Positions 1 through 11,796 of a stretch of 64,000 nucleotides of DNA are shown here, in pieces (position 1 is the first letter of the stretch; each line of letters begins with the position of its first letter). The stretch is from the NCBI GenBank assembly GCA_002943765.1, contig PQWQ01000002.1, positions 1,054,001 through 1,118,000 of the forward strand. The letters run 5' to 3'. The DNA comes from Psoroptes ovis (taxonomy: Eukaryota > Arthropoda > Arachnida > Sarcoptiformes > Psoroptidae). Position numbers and translations under genes: made by a program. Below the pieces are notes generated by a model. That model saw only the letters and a list, made by a program, of their open reading frames with translations, was not told where the DNA came from and searched no databases.

Positions 1-2
1 TG

Positions 3-449
3 CTAGGTATTAGAACCACCTACAAGGAAGATCTCCGTGCTTCGCCAGCCGAGATGACATTTGGTGAAAATCTGCCAATGCCTGCGGATCTACCCCTCGA
101 GCAAATCGAGCCTTCCTGTGATGCCCCTAAGTTCCTGGAACAACTTAGGTCGCTCATTAAAAATCTACCAGTTCGTCCAACGCGGGTTGCAAAACCCATA
201 ATCAAAACACCGAAAGCACTGGAAACGTGTGAGTACGTGCTAGTTCGAAACGATGCTCCTCGGCGTCCACTGGACCGTCCATACATAGGGCCGTTCAAGG
301 TCCTGGAGCGTCGACAGCATACATTTATCATTGAAAAGGGTTCTACCCGTGAATCTGTTTCAATCGACCGCTTGAAACCTTCGTCCTCCAGCATCAAGAA
401 TGTTCGCTTCAACATTCCACGGCCTCGTGGCCGACCTCGAGCATCTTGA
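3..449 (+). mobile_element. Ty3/gypsy-type retrotransposon Pol, integrase C-terminal end (partial)
   Basis: The open frame enters from the left edge (first codon at 3) and stops at 447-449. The translated tail has the look of a retroviral-type integrase C-terminus: a target-protein stretch with ASPAEMTFGE, typical of the end of the integrase core region, then a GPY/F-like module with YIGPFKVLER followed by a short beta-strand-like segment, then a basic Pro/Arg tail. Such modules help integrase bind DNA and choose targets. The segment is clearly richer in G and C than the DNA that follows and uses different codons from the host genes here. Protease, reverse transcriptase and RNase H would lie to the left, outside the window. 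No stop or frameshift is visible in the retained part, so the element may be young. That it is an LTR element is supported by the LTR-like sequence directly downstream. Confidence 0.85.
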
Positions 450-459
450 GGGGGACGCA

Positions 460-647
460 TGTCGCGTATGACCAATGACTGTTGGTAGTCATTCGTCATA
501 ACGATTTTTTATGACTTGAAAACTTTTGACCAATGATTGTAATTAGTAACATGCAAATTTCTTTAATTATTTTTCTGTATATAAGCTCGATTTCGTTTCA
601 ATAAAATATAATATATTTACTCTTCACTTAAATGTGTACACGCAACA
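460..647 (+). mobile_element. Probable 3' LTR of the Ty3/gypsy-type element
   Basis: Directly after the Pol stop codon comes a purine run (gagggggа-like tract at about 448-455) that could be the polypurine tract, followed by sequence starting TGT at 460. A TATA-type box (tatataag, 578-585) and a poly(A) signal (aataaa, 600-605) lie inside in the order expected of an LTR promoter and its R/U5 end. The right end is uncertain: it could be an ACA at 640 or one at 647. This gives an LTR of about 180-190 bp, short for the family. The partner 5' LTR is outside the window, so the boundary and the target-site duplication cannot be verified here. Confidence 0.6.
578..585 (+). promoter_or_regulatory. 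TATA-type box inside the LTR
   Basis: The octamer tatataag stands about 15 bp before a poly(A) signal (aataaa at 600-605) in the putative LTR. This close spacing suggests a very short R region. The assignment depends on the LTR call. Confidence 0.45.
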
Positions 648-650
648 ACT

Positions 651-3600
651 TCAAAAAATCCTCAATTTTCACAGAAAAAATGTGGAAAATGAATGAATAA
701 ATAAATAAATTCATTCTAAATGAACAACAGCAACAAAATTACATTTAATACCATCATCTATCGTGTGTAATGATGATAGTAAATTGTATCCAGTATCTAT
801 GTTTATAAATACACAAGAGAGAATCCAATGAATTTTCATCGCTTTTCAAAATGAAATTTTCGTTTTCTTGTTTTCCAATAAAAATTGTTGACCATTGAAT
901 TTTCATTGAATGTTTATTCATTGATTCATTTATTCTTCAATCAATATTTGTTTCGGTTTCAAATCTATTATTCATCAATTGAATTTTTAGAGTAATTTTT
1001 GTAATTTTAAATTAAATGAAATTTTTTTTTCAAAAAGAAAAATCAGTTTAAATCTATCCATTCAACCATAAATTAAACAAATAATTGGACAAAAATAGAG
1101 TGAGATAGACGTGAATAGGAAATTGTTGCGTTATCATTGTAATCATTTACTTGATTGAGAAACAACGAAGAATGAATGATTACCGATGAAATGAAGGCAG
1201 AAAAACAAACGATTTTTAAATTAAATTTCAGTGATATGCAAATAAGGGTATCATTTTGATTTTGAATGAAATGATTTTCAATAATTTTTTTGTAAATTTA
1301 AATAATGATAGGAATTTCTTCCCTTTTTCTGATAAATTTTCCACCATCAAACTATGCTCATTCATTTGTTAAATCTCAGAATTTAACAATACAAAAATTG
1401 ATTGATTGGATTTAAATTGATACTTGTGACAATTTTTCTATGATATTAATCAATTATGATTCGTTGATTTTGTTGTCAAGAATGAAGAAATTTTCAAAAA
1501 TTTTCAAAATGAATGTTTCATATGTTTCTTAAATGAATCATATCGAATCAATCATTTTTTTTTACAATTTTGAAATGAAAATAATTTGAAATGAAATCTT
1601 TACAATCTTAAAAATGAAATAATAAATCTTCAAATATAATTATATTGTTTGATGTTTATTTGTTTTATTTATCAATTTTATTTGTTATTATTATTGAATG
1701 ATACGACTGTTATCATTTAACTTGAGAATAATAACATTTAAGATTGATTTTGAAGGAAAAACGATGAAAATACTACAATCAATAATGTGAAAAAATATTT
1801 GGTGATCATAATAAACATGGTCAAAAACATAAAATATAAACATAAATACGATAGTCCATTCAATCACAATAATAGATTAAATTGTGATAAGAAAGTGTAT
1901 CAAATAGTCTATAAATGCATCTCTGTGTTTATCAAAATTTAATCACGCAATTCATCATCATTTCATTTCGATGATGATAATATTTGTAAAAATAAAAAAA
2001 AAATATGTAATCACTTGAAACAATAATTATAATTCATTTTTTTTTTCATTGATCAAATCGAGTTTCATTTTTATCCAATGTTTTCTCTTGGGCATCAATG
2101 TTTTGATCAGTAAACATTTGTAATTTTTTCTATTTTTATTTTTTGATTTTGATTTGATTGAATGAAATATGATGATGTTATTAGCGATGATATCAACAGC
2201 AAATAAATATTAATTTCATTTGATTTTTTCTAATAATAATATTAATAATGATTGCTTATCTATGTGATGAATTATTTGTTTTTTGTTTATTTGTTTAGTC
2301 GTATGTTTATTTTTCGGTTTTTTTTCTGTTTGGTTGTCCGAACAAAATAAGGAAAAATAAAACAATAATTTCAAGATTGATTGATGATGATTATTATATT
2401 GAATCAATTGAATTATTGAAAGATTGTTTTTTTTCACTCCAAAATGAAAAAATATGTAATATTATTATTATTGATTCTTCATATTCGTTTTTCTGGTTTG
2501 GTTTTTCTGATTCAAAAAGTAAACAATCGAGAGAAAGAATGAAAAATGAATGAAACAGAAAAAAATATGCCATGAATCAGAAATGATTGGCATTAACCTT
2601 AGAGACCTTAGAGTTGTTCTAAGTTTTACGTTTGCACTGTGATGCCTATAACGGTGAATTCTCCGGAGATTTGAATGAAATTATTTCCATTATTATGATT
2701 GTACTAATCATTTTTGTTTATTTGTTCGCTTGTCTATATCAATATTATGTAATAATAATAATGATTTGAAATATTGTTATTTATTTATTAATTTTTTTCT
2801 CTTTCAATCAATGATTAGAGCAAAAATACAATATGATCCTTGTGGAATATAATATGAAACATTATATTTGTACTAATAGATACATGCAAACACACAAACG
2901 AGAACAGGAAAGCAATCTTTGACCACACACACACACAAATACACATTGAACTCGATTGAATATTTCAAAAAATAGAAATAAAAATCTGATAATATCGTAT
3001 GATATCAATGAAATTATTAGATTCATTTGTTCTGATTGAGTAATTTGAATTGAAAATTTAAATTCATTTTACTATAAAAAGACCAAACTATTTCATTGAA
3101 TCGATTACATCTGTGAATAACAATGAATTTATTCTTTTGATTCCACTAATAATAATAGCAATAATCGAACAATCAAAACGAATGGTAATCACTGCAAATC
3201 AATGCAATACAATCAAATGTTATGTTTTGCTAATTTCTCTGGTGACCGATTTGATCTTTACTTGATCTTTTTGATTGAATTTGTGTTTTAGAAATTAGAA
3301 ATTAGTGTTTTATTTTTTGAATGCCAGAGAACTGATAGTAATAATGTAAAAATAATCGATTATCGAAAACACAAATAAAACATCAATTTATTTTTTTTCA
3401 TTATTTTGGCTTTTAAATGTGTAATAGATATAATCAATTACAAACAATTGTACACAAACAATGATAATGATAATAATCTTTAAAAAAAACGCAATATATA
3501 TCGTCAATAAATCATTTGTTAAAGTTGATTTTTGTTTTTTTCCTATTTCATTATTCCCAATCATGATTTTTTGATATAAATATCATTATCATTATTATTA

Positions 3601-6600
3601 TTAGCTCTATTAAGCTTCAATTAAGATCAATTATATTCAAGACTTTGTCGAGAAGAAAAAATAACTTGAAAACCAATTTCAGTATTAAATGAGTGCATGG
3701 AGAGCAGAGTAAAAAGCGAAAAAAAATAAAATAAGAAAAATCAATTTGACATTTAAAGTATTCATGTGTGACGAAATCAATGATGATGCTAATAAGAATA
3801 ATGAAAAAGAGTCTTAATAATGAAGAAATTGATGTCAAAGAAGAAGAAGAAGAAGAAGAAGAATTAATGTGTTGTTATTATTATTATTACTGGAGTATCT
3901 AAAGTACTTTGTGTAAAAATAATAATTTTGTTGAAAAATTTCTTCTCTCATCCTTCTTCTTCCATTAGTTTTCTTGGAAATAAAGATGAACATGGTTTTA
4001 AAAACTTTCGTTTTTTCCTTTTTTTTGAAAATTATTTATTCATTTACTAAATAATTTTGACAATTGAATTTATTTGATTATCATTCATTTATATTCGTAT
4101 TCGAGCTCAGTGTTTGCTTCATTATCCAACATCAAATTTAATTCTTAAAGTATGAAAAATGAAAATAAAATGAATGGATTGTCGATGTCACATTCATAAC
4201 GCATATTTAAGCCACAAATTTTCTTTTTTTTTCGATACCAATTTAATGGTAAATATCTTCGTCATCGTCATCATCATCGTATATAATCTTTACCAAGCAA
4301 AATAACGTAACAATCAGCCAACCAAACAAACACCAACCAATCAAAATGACATCATCAAAGTAATTTGAATTTATTTTGTCTTAAATTTTCTCTTTCGAAA
4401 AAAAAAAAAATTATATTCCATTGAAGCATAACATAAATGATGATTATATTGAATATTATTATTACCATCATCATTATTATTATATGATATTACACACAAT
4501 CATTTACTACTAATCACATTCGATTGACTTCAAATTAGAAAGAGTCAGAGAGAGTGAAAGTAAGAGGGAAAAATCAGCAGCAGCAACAACAACAATCAAA
4601 TTAAAAACACATTGAAAACTATTAAAAACAATGTTGATGATGAACGATTGAACGAGATCGTGAATACTACACACATATTCATTGCCATAGCATTATACGT
4701 ATGGATATGGAAATTTTTTTTTGTCTCAAAAATCAAAATAAATGGAACATCCCTTTGCTTGAACCTTTTTTTTGTCATTCATTCATTCATTGAACCAATA
4801 ATCATTTTTTGAATCCGAGATGAACCCCAGAGAAGCAGAAAAAAAAGTGACACGCGTCGACCATAGCCAAAAATTGGAAAAATACTGATTTATTTTTCTG
4901 TTTTTCTGGTCTTCATTTAATAAATTCTGTCCAATATGATCAAACTTCACCCGAAATCAATTCATTTGCAGCTTACCCAGATGTGATGGTTGAAAATTGC
5001 CTCTTTTAGCCTCCTCTAATACCGACCAATGAAAAAACAATCAAAAATAATATTCAGAAGTCTATGAAAATGGCTTCAAAATGATTACTATTATCATTGT
5101 ATCTATTATTCACTTTTCCACATAATAATTTTCCATGGTGTGACATTGACTCAAAAAATTAAGCGAAACTGAAAAAGCAAAGATTATTCATGGATCTAAT
5201 TTATTCATTCATTCATTCATCCATTATTATTATTGCTTGTTATTGTTACTATTAATGATATTACAAACACACACGCACACCAACCAAATAAGATGCAGTT
5301 GAATTGAATTTGGGGCTAAATTGAACCAATCAATTCAATGTATGAATCAATGAAACGAATAAATGCAAAATGAACTAAATCTCGTATCATTATTTGATAC
5401 ACAATACACCAACACACACAAATTATCCTCTATTCGCGACAAATAATTATATAATTGGTTTCATATATTATACCATCAAGTTACGTTCAAATTGAATTTT
5501 CGAGCATTTGAATAATAATATTAGAAATTGATACAAATGAAATAAATTATTTGTCGTTGTTTTGTTTTAGTCTTTACATTTTATCCAACAATAATTTCTC
5601 CTCTATTGATTTGATGATGGTAATTATATACTCTACATTTGTCATGTGTCATCTTTGTTGCTATTATTATTATTATTTCGTTAATTTTTATATCCTCGTA
5701 ATAACGGTTTACTGGTTTTCGTTCGGGTTCTTAGCTCATCAGATTCAGTTTGACACCATTTTATGCAAATTCATTCTTATTTTTCTTTTCTCATAGTGAT
5801 AATCTCATTTTACTTTGAAAAGATTTAAGGACTTCTCTTCGTTTTTTTCTCCAAGCAATTTGAATTGGTTAAGTTTGAAATCATTCGCTTGTTAGGGTTA
5901 GTGTTTTCAGCTTTTTAAACCAACTCCTTACACCCATTAATTCCTTTAAAATAGCATTGAAAAAAATTACGATGTGAAAATTAAAATAAAGAAAAAGAAA
6001 AAATTAATTGGATGTCATTTGTTTCGTTTCGAATCAATGCATCTCATTTCATTGTGATTATTATCATTATTATCGTTATTATTATTATATTTATTATTGT
6101 TGATCTTTAATATTATTATTATTAAACATTGTATAAATTAGAAAATGAATTAACTAATTTTCTTTGAAAATAATTTTCAAAGTGAAAATTTTCCATGCAT
6201 TATCTGTGTTAGTGTGTGTGTGTTTGAAAATGATTTTTTCTGATTTTCTGATCTCAATTTTCATTTTTAATTTCAATTTTTTTTTATCCTCTCCATTGTA
6301 TGAAAAGCAAACACACAAAACGAATATCGAATATCATATATTTATTCAAAAAATTATAATGATTCATAAGTTTAATATGAATTTTTCACCGTTTTTCATT
6401 GATAATTTCACTATTTTTTTCAAATATAATCATCAATTAAAGTGTGTTAATGTTTATTGAGCGTGTGTTTATGTGTGTATGTGTTTAATGTGTGTGTGTT
6501 AATTGTATTTAATTTTTCGATTATTATTTTTAATTTCATTGATAGTAATCATCGAAATAATAAACAAGTTAATTGAATTTTCTTCTCTTTTTTTTTTAAT

Positions 6601-9600
6601 ATTTTCATCATTAACACATCGACAATTGTATTTGTTGATAATGATAATGATTATGATGATGATAATAATAATGATATTATTCAATTGAAAATAATTATGA
6701 TAATAATACTCATGATTATCCGATTATAATTATTTCAATTATTGAAAATTATTCGATTAGAAATTTTTGAACAGAGAGAAAATCGAAATAAAAAAAAAGA
6801 AATAGGAAATCATTCTAAATTATATTTCTGAACAATTGTTATTGTTCATTGACAAATGAATTTGATAAATTCTTTTATTTCAAAGATTAATTGAATAAAA
6901 TGGAAGACTGAACGGAAAAAAATAATAAGAATTCAATTTCATTTGGCTTGAATGATATCAGCAGTGTTGTTGTTGTTGTTGTTCAAAACAAAATATAAAT
7001 AAAACTTTTTGATCCGATTAACATTGAAAATTAATTGAATTGAATTTTTCTGTAATTAAAATGTGATTAAAAGTGTGAAGAATAGAGAACAGAGATAAAA
7101 CTTTCTAATATTCTTTTTTCAATGTGAAATTTTACATCTGGTCCATTTGATCTCATTTACACCTGATTGATTAATCATAATCATTATTATCAACATAATT
7201 TCAATTATGGTAATATGTGATTAGAATTTTCGATCAAAACAAAAATATTAATTGATTTTAAATTGATATGGTCAAAATTTTCTTCTTTTATTTCTTTCTG
7301 ATAATTTCGATTCAATAATCATCGAATATTTGAAATAGGATCAATGAAAGCAATTTTTTCTAACATTAAATCTCTTATTAATTGAAAATTTGTAAAGAAA
7401 TAAATATTTTAGTTTTTTTTTGTATTTGCTTGCGGCATAAAATTGAATTAACATTATTGTTTTTGATCATCTATTATCTTCTGACCAGCTGAAATTCAAT
7501 TTAATTCAAGTGAATGTCAAAAGAAGAATTTCTGAATGAATTTCTGCGCCGAAGGAAATATTATGTTGTGCGGAAAGTTCTGGCCGATTTTCATGAGCAA
7601 CTCTATTGATTAAGCGGAATGAACTTTTCGGACAGCCTAATATGTTGGATGATTTAATGATTTCCTGTGACTATGACAATAATTTGTGATTGATATATAC
7701 AAGATCCTTGATTTTAGAAAAAATTCTAAAATTAAAAAAAGCGTATTCATATGATGATAATTATTTGATACCGAATTTCAATTCAACAAATTTGTTGAAG
7801 AAAAAATGTAATTATTTGACTTAAAAAACAAATAAACAAAAGTTTTTCATCTAACAAATGTTACAACAACAACAACAACAGCAAAAATGACATGATCATT
7901 AAAAAAAATTAATTACAAAAAATGTTAATTAGATTCGTGTGTCACTTTTATTCAACGAAAACAAAAATTCACTAATGACATTGCTGCATTCATTTTTTCC
8001 ATTTTCTTCATTTATTCAACATGACAAGATCATTGAATAAATGATGAATTAATGAAACAACAACAACGAAACGAAACAAGAATAATTATTTTTTGAATGT
8101 AAATTCAATTATTATTATCATTATTATTGTTTAATTAACTTTGCCATTATTTTTGAATGTGATTAATTAAATTGAATTTTTCCATTTTTTCGATTGAATT
8201 GAATCAATTATTATTTATAATTATTTTGTTTTTTCGAAACTACAATGACAATGGATGATATAACAAGATGTATAATTTGATAGTTGTAATGAAGAATTGT
8301 AATTATAATATGAATCAATGATTATAATAGATTGAAAGATAATCATCATCTTTTCAACGTTTTTTATCATTGAATATTTGACATACGCAGCCGAATTTGG
8401 CCAATTTTATCATCATCATCATCAATGATTGGAGATAATTTTCGAAAATTGCTGAAAGATGATCGAAAATTTGATGATAATTGAAACAAATGACAGAACA
8501 AAACTCTATGAATAGGAATCTACTGAATGATCGGAAATTATTTTGTTGTTTTCCCGTTATTATTATCATTATAATTGTAATATGAACATATTTCGATGTG
8601 AAATTATCATTGAAAATCAATTTACTAACCAATTATGATTCATTCACTTGTTATTGACGTTTTTTCTATTATTTTCGCCATTTTTTCATTCAAAAATCAT
8701 TTTGATAATTCATTCAATGAACGATAATGACAATAATTTTCACTAATAATGATAATGTTCACCATAAGTCGATGATTATAGATTATTGTATAATGATTGG
8801 AGTGGGTGATTTTCGTATCACAAATTCAAATCCAAAAAAAAAATCATTTATTCATAATTCAGTCATTCATTCAGTCATATTCAGTGTATATTCATGTCAG
8901 TGTGTGTGTGTGAGTTTGTGTGCGCTTGGACACATTAATAACATATAATCTGATATCGATTATTATTATTGTATCTATGATATCTTTGATGCATTTTGAT
9001 ATGGTAAAATTGAATATTCAAAATAGGAAAAAATGAAAGGAAAAAATGGTGAAATTGTATTCTAAGTGTTTGAATCGTTTCATTTCATTTTGATTCCATT
9101 TTTTCTGCGTGTATTTAGTATCCGAAAATGATCGAAAATTCGCATGTAATTCAATACCATGTTGATGTCATATTATTCGTTGTTGATATTTTGATATCAC
9201 TGATTTTCATTCATTTTTTCATTTTGCGAAAATTTCAAAAATTGTTTGAAAATCATTTTTCCATTCAAGCGAGCGAATAAAGAGCGAAAATGATGATTGT
9301 CATCATTCAATATTGTACAATATTATTATTATTATTATTGATGATTTTGTATATTTGAGAGCTTTTTATTTACAAATGATAATATTCCATAAACCATAAT
9401 AATAATCATATTCATGAGCTTGAAACGATTGTGTGAAAACGTTGATACATTTCCTCGTTATGTGCGTATAGAGATGGGTAACAATAGTAACAGTAGTTTG
9501 AATATTCTTAAATTTTTTCCTAAATAAAAAAAAATTTGAAATTATTTAATCGTTTGTGAAATTGCTGTCTCTTTTTCCTCTTGCTTTCACTTATAACTGG

Positions 9601-11796
9601 GGATAAAGACGGAGACAAGTCTGAATTACGTTATCAAATAAATGAATTATATAAGAATTATATGAATGAATTTCGAAAGAGAAAGGAATTAAGAATAGTT
9701 TTAAGCAAAAAAAAAAGAGAAAAATTGTATCATCATCAAAAAAATGAAAAAATGATTGTCAAACTATTACATAATAATCAAATAATAATAACGATAATAA
9801 TAAGTTGAATGTTTGACGTTGTTAATGTAATACATTTACTTTAGCTTTGGTGCTACATTAAAACTTATTATATTATCATCAAAAAAATGAATATTGAATA
9901 TGTCGGAAAATTTTTTCACCATAAATATTAAGAAAAAAAAATCATCTAAAGATCATCATCATCATCATCTTTATCGTTTACCATCGAAAACAAACATATT
10001 CATTATTATATATTTCATTTGACAAATTCTATTTAAGACACATTATTATTAATATCGTTATTATCATCGTTGTGTAATAATGTCATTATTATTTTATCAA
10101 TTCATAAAATGTAAATTGTTATCTGGCTTTTTTGTTTTATGCATTTATTCATAGATTCATACATTCATACATTCATTGATTCATTCATTCATTGAATGTC
10201 CTTGTTATTATCATATCAAACATAATAATAATAATAATAATGATAATAAATTTGTTTATCAAAGCGCATATGATGATAATAATAATAATAACGATAATCA
10301 TAATGATGATGTGGATGATGACAAGAATCATTTTGTAAGGAAAAATCATTATTATCATTATCATTATTGTTTCAAGAAGTTGAATTATCTTATATTGAAT
10401 TTTTCTTGATTTTCTTCCCATTTCTGGTTGTTCATTCATTCTTTGTCATGCATGAATATATTCATGCAGATATAAATGTGAAGAATAAGAGGAAAAATTT
10501 AACATTTCTTGATCGATTATTGTATTATTATATCATCAATATTATTATTATTATTATCATTAATGTCGTTATTATCATCGTTATTATTATTATTATTGAA
10601 AGGAATTATATTTTTGTCACTTTGAAGATAATTTTCTACTGATTCAATCATTCATGCGAAAATTTTCAATGATATTCTTTCCTCCTCTTTTTTTTTTCCC
10701 TATTCACTACAGTAGCTTTCAATTTTTATTCAACTTTTCAATGTTGTTGGTTGGTGGAAATTTTCTATAAAAATGTATGAAATTATTATTATTATTATTA
10801 TTATTATTCAATCAACAATGACAACATAACATTTTTTATTTTTGCTTTTAATTCCATCCATTTGTTCCATTCTCAATTTGGTGAATAATGTAATAATAAT
10901 AATGATAATATTCGTAATTGCCATTTATACAATCACAAATCCATCAAATGTTTTTTTTTTTGAATGGTATTATTGAAAGTAAATTTCAAGATTTAAACAT
11001 CTGAATCATAGTAATAATAGTAATAATGACAATAATAGTCAAATGTGATTATTTTAATGTGATTTTTATTATTATTTTTTTTTAAAATAAATAACTTTTG
11101 ATAGATTTTTCAATGTTTTTCTTCTCGATGAATTCCGATTCAGATATTTAATATGGTCAAATGATTCTATCTATCGATTACTTTTCGTATGAATTTTTCA
11201 ATAACGTGCTTAAAATCAATTGGAATTTGATTTGAATTAACTTAAATTCTGCTCTTTTTCCAATGTCAATGATAAGCCCTGATCTTGTTGTTGTTTGTGC
11301 ATCAGCAAATACACAGATTCAACAACAAAAAAATCATCTTTGATTTTCCGATTATTCAATTTGTTTTGTTGTTTATTTATGTGAAATTGATTTTTTTTTT
11401 TTTTTTTTGAAAATATTCTCTTGAATAAATAAAATTTGAATTATTTTTCAGATGTTTATTTAATAATTTTAGAAATTGAATTCAATTTGAAAAGAAAAAA
11501 ATCAAATCGAATCGAATTTAAAAAAATAAACCAAAAATGAATAAATGAATTCAATTCAATCAAATCAATTGTCCTTGAATAATGATTTGAATTTTTAAAT
11601 TTCAAAAAAAGATTTAAAATCAATTTTCAAACTATCATTTTATTATTATGACTATTGAAATGATGATGGTTATGATATAATCAATGAATACAATTTTTGT
11701 TTGTTTTTTTTTTTGCATGGAAAATCTACAAAATTCAATGATTTTTTTTTGAACTATTTTGACAAGAAAAAAATTTCAAATGGGAAAATGATCATT
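651..11796. other. 11 kb AT-rich gene-free stretch
   Basis: No convincing protein gene was found. The stretch is AT-rich with many short runs of ATT, ATG/CAT, GTT and CA. Examples are a GTT run near 6969-6983, a CAA run near 7865-7882, CA/GT dinucleotides near 2927-2936 and 6455-6500, and an ATT run near 10782-10808. Open frames here are short and made of Ile/Asn/Tyr/Lys from these repeats. Two islands of more balanced composition stand out, about 2585-2675 and 7545-7650; the second folds into a microRNA-like hairpin (separate entry). Because it lies downstream of a developmental homeobox gene, part of it may be cis-regulatory, which is inference only. Confidence 0.6.
7556..7645 (+). ncRNA. 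Candidate microRNA precursor hairpin
   Basis: Bases 7558-7580 pair with 7621-7643 without any bulge: 19 Watson-Crick pairs, two G-U pairs (7566/7635, 7573/7628) and two mismatches (7564/7637, 7570/7631). After a symmetric 3x3 internal loop the stem continues with 7584-7586 against 7615-7617, then 7588-7589 against 7612-7613, leaving a terminal loop of about 22 nt. Arm length, lack of bulges and size fit animal pre-microRNAs. It sits in a small GC-richer island in very AT-rich DNA. I do not recognise either arm as a known conserved family. The 5' arm contains TTGTGCG, resembling the start of miR-210, but mature miR-210 comes from the 3' arm. The opposite strand would also fold. Expression is unknown. 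Confidence 0.45.

Noticed and set aside
2588..2680. GC-richer island with a duplicated ccttagag and a ctccggag palindrome; the minus strand contains ggagaattcac, like the 3' half of miR-263
   Set aside because: The seed half of miR-263 is absent and I found no long paired partner arm, so no microRNA or tRNA can be supported.
9581..9808. Open frame with a fairly ordinary amino-acid mix at its start (GDKDGDKSELRYQINELYKN)
   Set aside because: Short, no good splice signals or homologous features, and it decays into Ile/Asn repeats; possibly an exon relic but not supportable.
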